This document shows, piece after piece, positions 23,312-34,192 of a stretch of 64,000 bases of DNA. The stretch is from Carnegiea gigantea (Eukaryota; Streptophyta; Magnoliopsida; Caryophyllales; Cactaceae). The notes beneath the pieces were generated by a model, which searched no databases, had not been told where the DNA came from, and was given only the letters and a program-made list of their open reading frames with translations. The stretch lies in the NCBI GenBank assembly GCA_029747015.1, contig JAKOGI010000578.1, forward strand, positions 334,501 to 398,500. Reading direction: 5' to 3'. The position numbers and the translations under genes were made by a program. Position 1 is the first letter of the stretch. Each line of letters opens with the position of its first letter.

Positions 23312-23704
23312 TCAAAATATTGTTAATAGATATCCTCCTCTTTTCATATCCATCCCAATTGTTTTTATCTTAAGAGATAAGAAGTTTTTGAAAAATTCAT
23401 CTTTTAAACTCACATAGTATCCAGACCGACAATTGAATCCTACCGATCCATTACATAAATTAGTCGTAATCCCTGTGATAATTTGATTATTAAATTTGGT
23501 ATGCCTAATATCACATAGCAAAGCATAAAGATTAATATCTTTACCGTAATATTGTAATGGAGTAATTTGAATTTGGACACTTCCAACATGGATATACCTA
23601 TACTTTTTATCTTTGTTATGCTTCAAGATGTTTTCCCAACTAATGAGATTAACTTCTCCCACATCATACTCACAGTCTTTTATCTCTAAATTTCCTTCCA
23701 TCAT
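23312..23704 (-). pseudogene. Caulimovirid movement protein region, copy B
   Basis: This is a 130-residue uninterrupted stretch, the best kept of the three copies. It starts MMEGNLEIKDCEYDVGEVN and contains YRYIHVGSVQIQITPL, NGSVGFNCRSGYYVSLKDEF and GMDMKRGGYLL, the pattern of 30K-family viral movement proteins. It ends in a stop after LLTIF, where copies A and C also diverge. The length is about half of a full movement protein, and the remaining C-terminal part is in other frames. Confidence 0.75.
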
Positions 23705-23728
23705 CTCGCATACAGACTTACTTTTTAA

Positions 23729-25390
23729 TTAAAAGATGGATTTTTTATAGACCATATCTTTTTGATTAATGAAAGAATCTCTTTTGACTTCTTCATAATC
23801 ATTGTCTGCAATAAACTCCTCTCCTTGATGATCACTAAGACTAATCGAGTTATTTTTCATCACATGACTTGTTTCTTCATAATCACTTTCTTCATATTCA
23901 TTATCCAAGATAATTTCAACAATCCGTTTGTTGATACTCAGGGCTAGGTCCAGTGCCTCATTTTCACTAAGCTCAACATAATCTAGGCTACCCAAGGTTT
24001 TAATAAGCTTATTATTTTTTCTATTTTTGCATCTATTAGCATAATGTCCTACTTCTTCGCTTGTCCAGCATTTGCAACTATTTTTTGTGCAGGATAATAA
24101 GCTGCTTTCCTAAAAAATCTATGTTTTTTAGGACTTGGTTTGTCATGATATTTTCTTCTATATTTTTCTCCTCTTTGCTTATTAAATCTCTTTTTCTTAT
24201 AAAATTTTCTTTTTTGTCTCTTTTCACGTTCTTTTCCCTATTGGTGAGGTGAGTTCCCACAAGTTAGGAATTGTTTCTTAATTTTCTGTTGCTTTTAGAG
24301 ATCAAGACATTGATCATTGACCCATTTTCTCAAATAAGATATTTTTGAACCAATGGTATCAATGACAGCTACACATTCAAGCCAAGCAATATACTTTTCA
24401 ATAATTATGGAATTTATCGGATATGACATTTTTTCATAAAACATACCAAGATTAGTTTCATTATGCCTAATTTTGTAATAATATTGACTAAATTCAATAA
24501 TATAATTTTTCACATATCTCATATCCCATAATTCTATATTATTAATCTTTCTTTGCCATTCTTTTGCCTTTTCTTCAGAATCAAGTTTAGCTATGATAAA
24601 TTCAGTTTTAATTTCCTTACATAGATTTTTGAATATAATAGTTGGTGTTTCCATTATTTTGAATGTATTTTTACCATCTTTATTTAATGAATCATACCAG
24701 TCAGCTATAGTTCTAAAAAACTATGTTCGATGTAATTTAGAAAATTTACAGCAGTCCATGTAGTGTTTAGGTTCAAGATACTATTCATGCCTCTTTTTCA
24801 ATTTTCAAATATTTCTTCTCTATTACGAGCTACATCTATGTTTAAGATATATCCTGTCTAACTGATTGGAGTAAGGTTAACTTATTCAAAGGTTGTAGTT
24901 TTCCTTGGAATGAACCCAAAGGAAAAATTCATTGTGCATCCTACTGGAACGCACCTGGGTCATATGAAATTAGTATTTCTTTTAGAAGGTTCACGAAATT
25001 CTTCATGTTTAAGAACACCATTGTTAACTAGATTGGTGTGTATTTCACCTAAGTCGAGTTCTTCTTCAATGTCATTAATCTCATCTTCACCGGTAATTTT
25101 TTCATATTTTTTATCTAATTTTCTTTTAATTTCTTCTAAGGATGCATCATTAAGATCTTCTAGCTTCATTAGGTTCATCTACTGATATATTTCTTCTTCT
25201 AATTGAAAATTATTAGTCTCTTCATTTTCATCAGATAATATGTTATATTTATCACTAATTGCACACATGATCTTGTTTAATTCTTCTAGATTTTGATCTT
25301 TTTTAAACATATGTTGTAGTTCTTCAAGAGTATATTGCTTATACTCCATCCTCTTCTTTTTTGTCTACTTTTTTAGCCAATTTTTTTTAT
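23729..25390 (-). pseudogene. Caulimovirid capsid region with zinc knuckle, copy B
   Basis: Several open pieces remain: 25178-24960 (acidic N-terminal part with LEEIKRKLDKKYEKITGEDE), 24654-24295 (119-residue capsid core with KEWQRKINNIELWDMRYVKN and FSQYYYKIRHNETNLGMFY), a Lys/Arg-rich segment 24260-24078, the zinc knuckle (24077-24030) and the acidic tail 23995-23729. In the knuckle the second cysteine is serine (CWTSEEVGHYANRC). A basic stretch before a CCHC knuckle and an acidic tail after it is standard for caulimovirid capsid precursors. Confidence 0.75.
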
Positions 25391-25461
25391 CTAATTTCTC
25401 TCCTATTTCTTTTTGGATTTTTATATCATGCAAAGGAAATAGATTTTTGTTTTTTTGGATT

Positions 25462-25731
25462 TTAGAAAGGATATTTATGCTGAAATAGAGTACTAATACT
25501 TGAAGTAGCTTTTCTGCTATGTCTAACTTCATTAATTAGAGAAAGGTAAATTGTATATAATTGCTTCTTAAACTCCTTAACTTCACTATTGATTTTAGCT
25601 AATTCTGTTTTTAATTCTAAAACTATATCAATGATATAGTTTAGTTGAGGTGCTACTAAAGAAAGAACTCCCGGTGAGTGAACAATATGTGAATATTTTG
25701 GTCCAGGGTAAATAGGGGATGATTCAAGCAT
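25462..25731 (-). pseudogene. Small first ORF, copy B
   Basis: This 89-residue open frame (MLESSPIYPGPKYSHIV) is homologous to the first ORFs of copies A and C. Lys/Glu-rich residues in the middle may form a coiled coil. The frame ends early relative to copy A, and its FLCMI-type end is in another frame near 25430-25450. The function is not known. Confidence 0.62.
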
Positions 25732-25798
25732 TAATCACAGTTGCTTAACTTAATTAATAATTGATTAACTTAATTATCTTAATTATTTTTGGTCACGT

Positions 25799-25834
25799 GG
25801 CTCTGATACCAGTTTTTTAGTGCTCTGATACCAA
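25799..25834 (-). promoter_or_regulatory. Doubled tRNA-Met primer-binding site, copy B
   Basis: On the minus strand TGGTATCAGAGC occurs twice within 36 bp: proximal to the genes at 25812-25799 and again at 25834-25822, separated by ACTAAAAAAC. Both match initiator tRNA-Met. Copy A has one site and copy C two mutated ones. Confidence 0.8.
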
Positions 25835-26101
25835 TTGAAAGAGGGTCTCGAGTAATGCTTACAAGAAAAATTCCAAAGGTGTAAATTTTAGATTTTCAAA
25901 AGTAAGTTTTTAAGGATTTGAGTTAAAATGCAAATTTTAAAAGATTAAGGGCTTAAGAAAAAACGGAGGGTACCAAAAAATTAAGTTTCATAAACTTCGA
26001 GGTACTGGAATATTAACTCTAAAAACACATGGCTGAAAATATTAATGACTAAAATTTCAGGGTGTTTGAATGCAAATTACCTGATTTCTTATCCTTACTT
26101 G

Positions 26102-27041
26102 TGTTATCTAACTTTGGTTTCCTCCGCCTTCTTTATTTCCGTTTTCCTTTGTTGTTTTTGATTTAAGAAAAACAAGGCATGGTGTTTGGAGATGACAGCC
26201 ATGGCTTCTTTTTTGATGAAATCACGAGGGGCCTGTAATCAGTTGATCTGAAGTGATCAACACCCTATTGTATTTTGGAGACATTTTTGTACTTTTCCAT
26301 GGACTTCGCCGAGCAACTGTGCGCCTTTCTTCCCAAGGTTTTTGGTTTATCAATGCAAAATGTCTCCAGAGTGTTATTCTAAAGTCATCGGCAATCCATC
26401 GCAATTTGTCATTTTTTCGCCTTTTCTACTCTGCTGACTCTGCGCTCCAGCAGTCCTTTTTCCCTTCAACTTTTTTTTATGATGCTTTTTTTGCTCCCCT
26501 TTTCTTAGCCCCCTCTTTTTTTAAGCCCCCTTTTAATTTTGTTTTTTACTGTGCTTTATGTCAGTATGTAAGGATTATTTAATTAAACCAATCTATGATT
26601 GGTCTTGTGAATTTTTTTCCATTGCTTTTTTTGAGAACTTAGATTAATATTTCTCCTTTTTTTAAGGAAACTGCTGAATCAGCTACTCACTCAATTGAAT
26701 CGCAAAGTGAGGCCAACTTTTGACACGAAAAATTATTTCTCCATGTAAATTCAATTTTTCGCATGAGGCTCTCTCACTTAACATAGCTGGGATTGACTGG
26801 ATTTCTTCTTTTAGACGCGACTCCACCAATTAAAACGTGAAGTGATGTCTACTTTTAAGACGAGAAATTGTTTTTCCCCGTAGATTCGATTTTTCACAGG
26901 AGACTCCATCACTTAATCTATTTGACGTTGACTTGCCTTTCTTTACTCACTATAGTGCCTTTTTTGGACCCATCTGCAAATCCAAAGAAGCTATCTCTCA
27001 ACATCCTGGACAAAGAAGATGATCCAATAACTTTCTAGGTA
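26102..27041. other. Non-coding flank between copy B and the plant-mobile-domain pseudogene
   Basis: No gene is recognised. It contains a tandem duplication of about 130 bp (26681-26941) and T-rich runs. It may be the 5' region of whatever once carried the plant mobile domain sequence. Confidence 0.45.
26681..26941 (+). repeat. Degenerate tandem duplication, unit about 130 bp
   Basis: The two units share ACTTTTGACACGAAAAATT / ACTTTTAAGACGAGAAATT, then TCAATTTTTCGCA / TCGATTTTTCACA, then CACTTAA and TTGACT at matching spacing. The divergence suggests an old duplication. Confidence 0.65.
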
Positions 27042-28150
27042 GATATGCCAACACCCCTACCGTTTGGGTGCTCTTCACTTCATATCTACCTTGCAAACTC
27101 ATGCTGGAGTGTACAATCTACCCGTGACATACAGAGTTCAAACGAAGTCACCTCATCTTTGAGAGTCCTGAAACTCAGCTTGTCATTATTTGTATATGCA
27201 GCCCCTTCTCAAGAAGCAACACCCTTATTCCACCATTGTATCACGGATGGGACCCTACCTTGGGGCAATTTCTCGCATTGCTTCTCTGATAACGTCTTCA
27301 TACCATGCTACTAGGAATGGCTTGAAGACGTTATTAGCCACAACAAAGAGAGACTTATCGAATGGATGCTTTATGATCAACTATATGTATCCTTAGGCTC
27401 ATATGACATGAGTCTTACCATTTTCAAAACATTCTACGAACTATGGTGTCATACTATGAACAACTTTTGCATACAGAGCGATGATATGTCAATCTCCTTA
27501 TGGGACCTGCAGATTATGGGTGGACTTCAAGCTGACAGTGCTTACTACGAAGAAGTCATTCCATCCGTCAGAGAACTCCTTTCTGCGGAACGTGAAGTTA
27601 ATAACATTCTCGCTACTTACTCCTGCCTCATCTCTGCATTCCATAGACCATGCCAAGATGTTCATGGTCTCATTTAGCTTCCTACTTCTGAATGGATACG
27701 CTTTTGATTCGGGGGGCGACAGATTTATAGAGCTCCTCTTAACTGTGACAATAGAAAATGGGCTAAAGCTCCGACAAATACATCATGTCCATCCGGCCTA
27801 ATTGCTCCTTCCTGATTGCAAACCAAGAGGGACAAAGATCCTTTTGTAACGCTTAACATTCCTAAGGATTTGATCGAAGAAACCCACCTTACTGCCTTTA
27901 TTTCCTACTAGTTCTACTAAGTGAAGCAATGTACCTTATTCACCTAGCTGTATTTGTAGTTGCAAGCAAACTTGCTCATGGGGAATGCCTAAACCTAGCA
28001 ATTCCTACCTTGAGCAGCATTTGTCAGGGGTTGAACAGAATAGACGGCATAGCCATCCTAAGATAGTCAGGTTCTTAGCAAAAAGATGAACCGAACTCCT
28101 CCTGATGCACAAGAAGCTCAAGAGATATTGAAATGCAAGGATTTGTCTAT
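27042..28150 (+). pseudogene. Plant mobile domain (PMD/MAIN-like) pseudogene
   Basis: The best frame (27313-27677) reads EWLEDVISHNKERLIEWMLY, YVSLGSYDMSLTIFKTFYEL, MSISLWDLQIMGGLQADSAY and YYEEVIPSVREL. This is the N-terminal signature of the plant mobile domain found in MAIN-like proteins and widely carried by transposons. Downstream shifted frames resemble later parts of the domain (RQIYRAPLNCDNRKWAKAPT, HLTAFISY, then AIPTL-like residues near 27990). At least four stops or shifts interrupt it, including TAG at 27312. Such copies occur both as host genes and as cargo in MULE or gypsy elements; the LTR-like repeats at 18191 and 28763 favour a transposon origin here. Confidence 0.72.
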
Positions 28151-28273
28151 CATGTACTCCGATGCTCTGACAAAGTATACATTAATGACTCTAATTGACA
28201 CCCAAAGTTTATCCATAAATTGTAAGACATATTTAATTTGCTTCACTCCAGTTTTTTTACCCTGCGGCTAAAG

Positions 28274-28690
28274 AACTCTGAAATAGTTTTTGATCTTAAT
28301 CTATGAAACTGTTACTGAAGTTTGCAAGTTTTGATCCTTCTTGCTTGATAACTGGATGCTGGTTCTAGTTTGAGCCTCTAAATTCTGTGAAATGTTAAGT
28401 GTGTAAAATGAGGGGGAAATGACCACTATTTATGGGTTCTGCTAGCTAGGGTATGTTGCTTGATCTAAGTGAATGCAGAATGAGCTAACGAACTCAGAAA
28501 TGGTTTTTGATCTTGATCTGTGAATGGTTGATTACTGTCTCTGAAGTTTATAGTTTTGATCCTTCCCACATGGTAGCCGAATGCTACTTGCAACCTGAGC
28601 CTCTAAATTCTGTAAAATGATGAGTGTGTAAAATGAGGGGGGGAAGGACCCCTATTTATAGGCTTTGCGAGCTAGGTTAGATCCATACTT
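28274..28690 (+). repeat. Tandem duplication, period 216 bp
   Basis: Unit 1 starts at 28274 and unit 2 at 28490. They share TTTTTGATCTTAATCT / TTTTTGATCTTGATCT, then GAGCCTCTAAATTCTGT, then GTGTGTAAAATGAGGGGG and CTATTTAT...GGCT. Identity is high over about 190 bp, so the duplication is fairly recent. Confidence 0.8.
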
Positions 28691-28762
28691 TGGGCCTAAG
28701 CCGAAATAATTACTTCCTTATTTTAAAATAAAGAAAATAATAAAAGACGCTGAATTTTAGCC

Positions 28763-28850
28763 ATATCTAATTTTGACCAAACGGGTCCACCTAAGTCAAC
28801 TTAGCACACGACAATTTATGATTGGTCAAAAAAAAAATTTACCTTCTATA
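28763..28850 (+). repeat. LTR-like direct repeat, right copy
   Basis: Partner of 18191-18273, in the same orientation. It ends CCTTCTATA immediately before TGATCATA (28852-28859), an octamer also present at 17991-17998. Confidence 0.5.
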
Positions 28851-28859
28851 GTGATCATA

Positions 28860-29321
28860 TATCTAGTGTTGGTCTAGGAAATGGTGAGCATAATTTGTCT
28901 AATTATGATCCACAATGCCAATGCGACCAATCCTTTGACTAACTTGGTGAAACATAACCCTTTATTGCATTACTTATCTTACAATAAATTTTCTGCTGCC
29001 TAATCTGCTTTCTTAGGAGCCATCAATATTGTTAATGAGGTCAAAGCTTTATAGCAAGCTACTTGTCATAGTCAATGGCGGGAAACCATGTTCCAAGAAA
29101 TTAAGGCATTAGAGGTGAATCGAAGGTGGACCCTTAAAACATTGCAAAATTGGGAACAAAGCTATTGATTTGAAGAAGATATGTGAAATGACATCTAAAG
29201 TTAATGGTACCACTAACTGCTTTAAAACTCACCTTATGGGAGGGCACATGCAAATTGAGGGGCTTAATTATTATGAAACTTGCATTCCAGTTGCAAATTT
29301 GTTCATTGCCTGTTTTTTTAG
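28860..29321 (+). pseudogene. Ty1/copia reverse transcriptase fragment, left part
   Basis: The plus-strand frames give SQWRETMFQEIKALEVNRRW, then GLNYYETCIPVANL, the N-terminal RT blocks of copia elements, with stops in between. The RT is cut at about 29321 by caulimovirid copy C and continues at 44417 with HQLDVNNAF. It may belong to the same element as the integrase at 16757-17998. Confidence 0.78.
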
Positions 29322-29869
29322 AATAATTTGCTTTTCGGTACATTGAGGTTTGATATAATGATTTTCGAAACCCACTTTTTTAGATAAATATTTTCGGGAC
29401 TATGAAGGTTTGGGTAATTATTTTTTGGGGGACAAATATTTTTCTTTTTGACTTTCAACTTTCTAAAACTCCGAATTGGTTCCTAATATCCAAATATAAT
29501 TATTTTTAGTGTTTTTTCTTCTTATACTGACTTTACTGGCACTAATTATCATAATCTACTACTTATATCATGAATATTATATCTTCTTGATTAACGGCCC
29601 ATCGTGCTTCGAAAAATAATTAAAACTTAATTAGGGAGTTTCGACCGTTACTTGAACTTAGTCGGCGTTGGACTCCAGCGTTCTGCTAGCTTCCGGTTTA
29701 CAAAAATTGCTAATCTCAACCCGACTTTTCTTAGATCAGGTACATCACAGATATATTTCGTTTCCTATCTCAAACCGTAGTCACTAATCAAATTTTAAGT
29801 ACTTAAAGGATAGTCAAGAAATTATAATATTTAAAATATAAAGTTCAATTGAATAACGTTCCCTACTGG

Positions 29870-30130
29870 GAAACTTCGTTTATTGAAAGCTTGATAGTGG
29901 AAATATTATAATGGAAAGCTTTGAAGAGGGACTAAAGTTAAGATCATTAGAGATGCTTGCTCATAGAAAAATGAAGTTCCCCACTTCTCTTGTGCTCAAG
30001 AATGTTCAAATGACTGTGTCCCTTCTCAGCACTCGACCTCTCCTTTTATAGAGGAGATGGGGTACATAAGATGCCCTATGTGCTACAGTACACACTGATT
30101 TTTCACGTGGCTACAGTACACTTTATTTTA
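29870..30130 (-). promoter_or_regulatory. Pregenomic-RNA promoter, TATA and poly(A) signal, copy C
   Basis: On the minus strand CTCTATAAAAGGAGAG spans about 30038-30054 and CTTTCAATAAACGAAG (AATAAA) lies near 29880-29892. The GATGAC...GTCATC inverted pair sits upstream near 30190-30215. The arrangement equals that of copies A and B. Confidence 0.65.
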
Positions 30131-30209
30131 TAGACCTAAAACTTATCAAAATAGTGCAATAATAGAGCAATCACTTTTCAGAGCGTTTAATGATGACAAG
30201 ATTAGTCAT

Positions 30210-31190
30210 CATTATTGAGATTCTGCATGCCTTCATCTCCAATTGTATTTTTCTGATAAGAATTTTCCGACTCCAACGTCAAAGAGATAATCAAAGATAT
30301 ATTCTGATTCTGCTCATTCCACCTTCATATGTTCTTTAAATTCATTATCATAGGTGAAAGTAGTATTTCACAATGCATTATCGTTTTTCCTTATTCAATT
30401 AATGCCCATGTTTGGTAATAAATGTTATAAAAATCGATGGCTTTTGCTAAAGTAGGATCAGTAACAAATCCTCCTCGTTCTAAAAACCAATCTTGTCGTT
30501 GATCATAGGCATTGTTGTAATCAATGATCTGGACAAGATAATGAGCTGGTTTAGCCTTTTTATTTTCATATTTGATTAGTGCACAATGTACTTCCAAATA
30601 TAGGGGTCTACTATATGGAATTTTTGTTGGGTCATCAGGAGATGTAAGAACCCAGTGGATTTTCTTGAACATGCATTGTTGGAATTTGGTTAATTTTGAG
30701 GAAAATGAGAACTATGGATCTGGGATTTCCATAAGATAAATTATCATTCCGTACTCCCAGGTTTTAATGAGAGGGTCATTTGGAGAGATTGAGTTGGCTA
30801 GAAAACTAACACCATCAACTCCAGATTTATTAGGAAAATATATCATAGTAATCCAAGACTCCCAAATATCATAAGAATAATTATAATAACAATCGATGCA
30901 GGCTGCATACTACTCATTGAACCATCTTTCTTGAACATGAGAGCGTATTTTCTCTTAGATATCATAAGGATATCTGAGGTAATTAACTTGTAACTCTAGA
31001 AGGGAAAATCTTTGGGCTATTAGCTAGGCAGAAGAAAGTAGACCAAAGCGTGATCTACTTTTTATATAGAATTCTAGGTTATCAATACGAACTTTACTAG
31101 AAGGGGTAACCCGTTCTAGTAACAATAGTATTTCATTATGGATTTCCTTCTTTTCTGGCAGGAGGTTGGCTTTGATGATCACCATTGACA
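30210..31190 (-). pseudogene. Unrecognised C-terminal reading frame, copy C
   Basis: The open stretch 30672-30391 (93 residues: MFKKIHWVLTSPDDPTKIPY, then HYLVQIIDYNN and ATDP-type residues) is the longest surviving piece of this frame in any copy. Upstream pieces carry NYSYDIWESW and VDGVSFLANSISPND in other frames. No known domain is recognised. Conservation of the same landmarks in three independent insertions shows it was a real viral product. Confidence 0.58.
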
Positions 31191-31289
31191 AGTTCTCAAG
31201 TTAAACTATCTGCCAAAGAGTTCTTTGATTCCTTATATATTCAATAGAGAAGGAAAACTAGTTAAGTCACAATTGGCAACGCAAGAGTC

Positions 31290-32480
31290 GCCTTCGTGCT
31301 TACATATTTGATAAATTCTTATTCACAAAACCAAGTATTCCTTTGCAATCAGTTTGAATGAGAAAAGGTTTTGGGGCTAAAAAGCTTAATAACTTCTCAA
31401 TTCCCCTTATGACTGCAAGTATTTCTTTTTTCATTGTGGGATAATTTCGTTCTGCCTTATTAAAGCTTTCACTATAATATTTATAAAGTTTTTCTCCTAC
31501 GTTGATTTTGAATACCGCACTCCAGTGCTTATTGCTGGCATCTGTCTCAAGAACTAAATCATGTCCTTCATTAGACAAATTCAGAACAGGAAGATTTTAC
31601 ACATTTTTTTGAAGTTTTGAACAATCTTTGTATCATTAATGATCCATGTCCAATTTACTTCTTTCTTGAGTTTCTGTTGCAGTGGCTTTCTGAGCTTAGC
31701 TAAATCTTTAATGAAATCTGAAGCATAGGTAAAACATCCAAGAAATCTTTCTAGCTGCTTCCTATCTTCAATTTTTTAAAGGAAATTTTCTATTTTTTAG
31801 GATATTTTTTTTGTGGAATGATTTGTCCAGCTTTTATTTCTAGACCTAAGAACTCAATTTCTTGTTCCGCATAAATGCACTAGCTTTTTCCAAGTATGAT
31901 ACCATGATCAATGCATCCTTGGATGACAACTAAGATATCATCTTTGTGCTGTTCTATAGTTTTAGAAAAAACAAGGATATCATCAATGTAAACTAGGCAA
32001 CAATGATTAAGGTCTTTAGAGATGTTATCCATTCTTCTTTGAAATATTTGAAGTATATTTTTAAGACCAAATAGCATTACTATCCATTCATAATATCCTT
32101 GTGGGGCACTAAATGCAGTTAAAGGAGTACTTTCCTCATCCATCTTTATTTGCTAATATCTACTTTTGTAATCCATTTTCGAGAATCAAGAGACACGTTG
32201 AATTCTGTTGAAAAGGACTATTTTGTTAGAAATATAATGACCATCAAAGACAGTATTGTCATTAAGCTTTTTATAATTGATCACCATTTTTACTTTTCCT
32301 CTTTTTTCTTCTGCATGATTTCTTACCATGAAAGTAGGGCTGATGTGAGGACTCTTACTGTTTCTGATTAATCCATTATCCAGAAGTTTCTTAATTTGTC
32401 TATCAAATTTCTAGATATCTTGGTGTGCATACACCATTTGTTTGATTCGGATAATAGTGTTGGAATTTGATAGAGTAATT
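31290..32480 (-). pseudogene. Caulimovirid reverse transcriptase/RNase H, copy C
   Basis: Open pieces are 32143-31880 (MLFGLKNILQIFQRRMDN, CCLVYIDDILVFSK with both catalytic Asp) and 31578-31300 (LVLETDASNKHWSAVFKI, ERNYPTMKKEILAVIRGIEK, FLIQTDCKGI), which cover the RT palm and most of RNase H. The fingers and the thumb between them are broken by stops. No integrase follows. Confidence 0.85.
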
Positions 32481-33500
32481 TTAGCAAATATTTTATCTTT
32501 ACCGCAAAACTTTAGTAGATTATCAGAGTAGAGTTCTTTACATAATTTTTCTTACTATTCGACAATTTGTTCTTTAATAGATAATTCAAGTAATGAGATT
32601 GTCAGTGCTATTTCATGTTGTGATGGCATTACCTTCTCACCAAGATAGCTGCGTGTAAACTCAATTTTCTGATAAGTGTAAGCCTTACATAATTTTTCAG
32701 TAGAAACTAAGTGGCCATTAATTGTGAATATTATTTGGTTTCTGGTCTGTGTGCATGGAGAATATAATCTCTGAAAATTATTTCCAATAATCATATCATG
32801 AGAGGATTGATCAGTAGCCATAGTACTTGTATAATGCATTGAACTCCTCCCAATTCTGTAGATAACCCTTCTATGACTTCATTGTGACTCATAATGCTAT
32901 TATCAGTTATCCTTACTTGTAAAGGATTTTTAGCTCCTTTCCACATAAACTCTGGGAATAATGATGTTTTCCCGAAGCATACTGAAAAACCATTATCTAT
33001 GTAGGCATACAACTCATATTTATTATATCCTTCTAAGCATACGTTTATTGGGATATAGATGCTATTAGGATTTGTGTTGGTGACTTCATAGCATATCTCC
33101 ATGACATATTCTTCACTAATTTATCCTCATAAATTGGCTCACTAACAGTTGTTATTTTGTACCCAATGACCTTTCTATCTAGACTCAAACTTCGGTCTAC
33201 ACTGTGTCTTATGGGTTTAAAACTCATTCTACTTATTTCACTAGTTATACTAATTGTATCATCTTCTTTAAGTTCTTCTTTAGTTGAAGAAGATCCTTCT
33301 CCCCATTCTGATCTTGCACTCATACTTCTTAATAATTGGGGTTTAATGGTAATTTTTTATTCTCATCAATTTTTATCACATTTTTCTTATTAATTTTAGT
33401 AGGGTTGACAAAGCTAGATACCCATGACCTGTCAATTTTTATTTCTTGAGGATTAGATGTAATCCTCTGGATTATTTACATAGGGGTAGGACTTTCAAAC
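32481..33500 (-). pseudogene. Caulimovirid protease region, copy C
   Basis: Three overlapping open frames remain: 33323-33045 (Ser/Glu-rich linker, TISITSEISRMSFKP), 33102-32791 (YAYIDNGFSVCFGK, NSIMSHNEVIEGLS, a retropepsin core with catalytic Asp) and 32839-32555 (DMIIGNNFQRLY, then LTISLLELSIKEQIVE leading to RT). Frame changes between them show small indels. Confidence 0.7.
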
Positions 33501-33559
33501 TTTTCTCTTTCTATCATTGTCATCTTAGTCTTTGGATCTATAATATTATCCAATTTATT

Positions 33560-33970
33560 AGATAATTTTCTAAAATATTCTTAATGGATATCCTGCTCTT
33601 TTCATATCCATCTCAACTATTTTTATTTTAAGAGATATGAAATTTTTAGCAAATTCATCTTTTAGACTCACGTAATATCCAGATCGATAATTAAATCCTA
33701 CCGATCAATTACATAATTAGTCTTAATCCCTGTGATAATTTGATTATTGAATTTGGTATATCTGATATCACAAAGTAAAGCACAAAGATAAATATCTTTA
33801 CCGTATTATTGTAATGGAGCAATTTGACATTGGACACTCTCGACATGAATATACCGATATTTCCTATCTTTGTTATGCTTAAGGATGTTTTCTAAATTAA
33901 TTAGATTAACTTCTCCCACATCATATTCATAGTGTTTTGTCTCTAAATATCCTTCTATCATCTCACATAC
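33560..33970 (-). pseudogene. Caulimovirid movement protein region, copy C
   Basis: Minus-strand frames starting MIEGYLETK keep YRYIHVESVQ, LCALLCDIRYTKFNNQIITG and, after a shift near 33716, YYVSLKDEF. Its position and landmarks match copies A and B. An in-frame stop after IAPLQ and the shift show it is dead. Confidence 0.7.
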
Positions 33971-33989
33971 ATGCTTTTTAATTAAAAGA

Positions 33990-34192
33990 TGGATTTTTTT
34001 ATAGATCCTATCTTTCTGAATTATAGAAAGAACTCAATCTCCTTTAACTTTCTCATGATCATTGTCTATAACAAACTCTTCTCCTTAAAGATCACCAAAA
34101 CTAATTGAGCTACTTTCCATCATATAACTTGTTTCTTCATATTCATTATCCAATATAATTTCCACAATTCATTTGTTGTTACTTAGGCTAGG
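33990..34192 (-). pseudogene. Capsid acidic tail of copy C, distal piece
   Basis: This short minus-strand continuation of the capsid C-terminal acidic tail is separated from 42378-43813 by the Athila-like insertion. The target duplication CTAGG occupies 34188-34192. Confidence 0.65.

Larger units (their letters stand above)
18933..26092 (-). mobile_element. Endogenous caulimovirid copy B
   Basis: This is the second near full-length pararetrovirus genome, on the minus strand, about 7.16 kb, with no later insertion. The order from high to low coordinates is leader, doubled primer site (25834-25799), small ORF, capsid region, movement protein, protease, RT/RNase H, C-terminal frame, TATA (about 19705) and leader. 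It is flanked by a 9-bp direct repeat, GATTTCTTA, at 18924-18932 and 26093-26101. Open stretches are longer than in copy A, but the RT active site is destroyed and stops occur in every gene. Confidence 0.87.

Noticed and set aside
18933..26092. A live or inducible virus in copy B
   Set aside because: The RT active site is destroyed and stops or shifts interrupt every gene; copies A and C are likewise broken.
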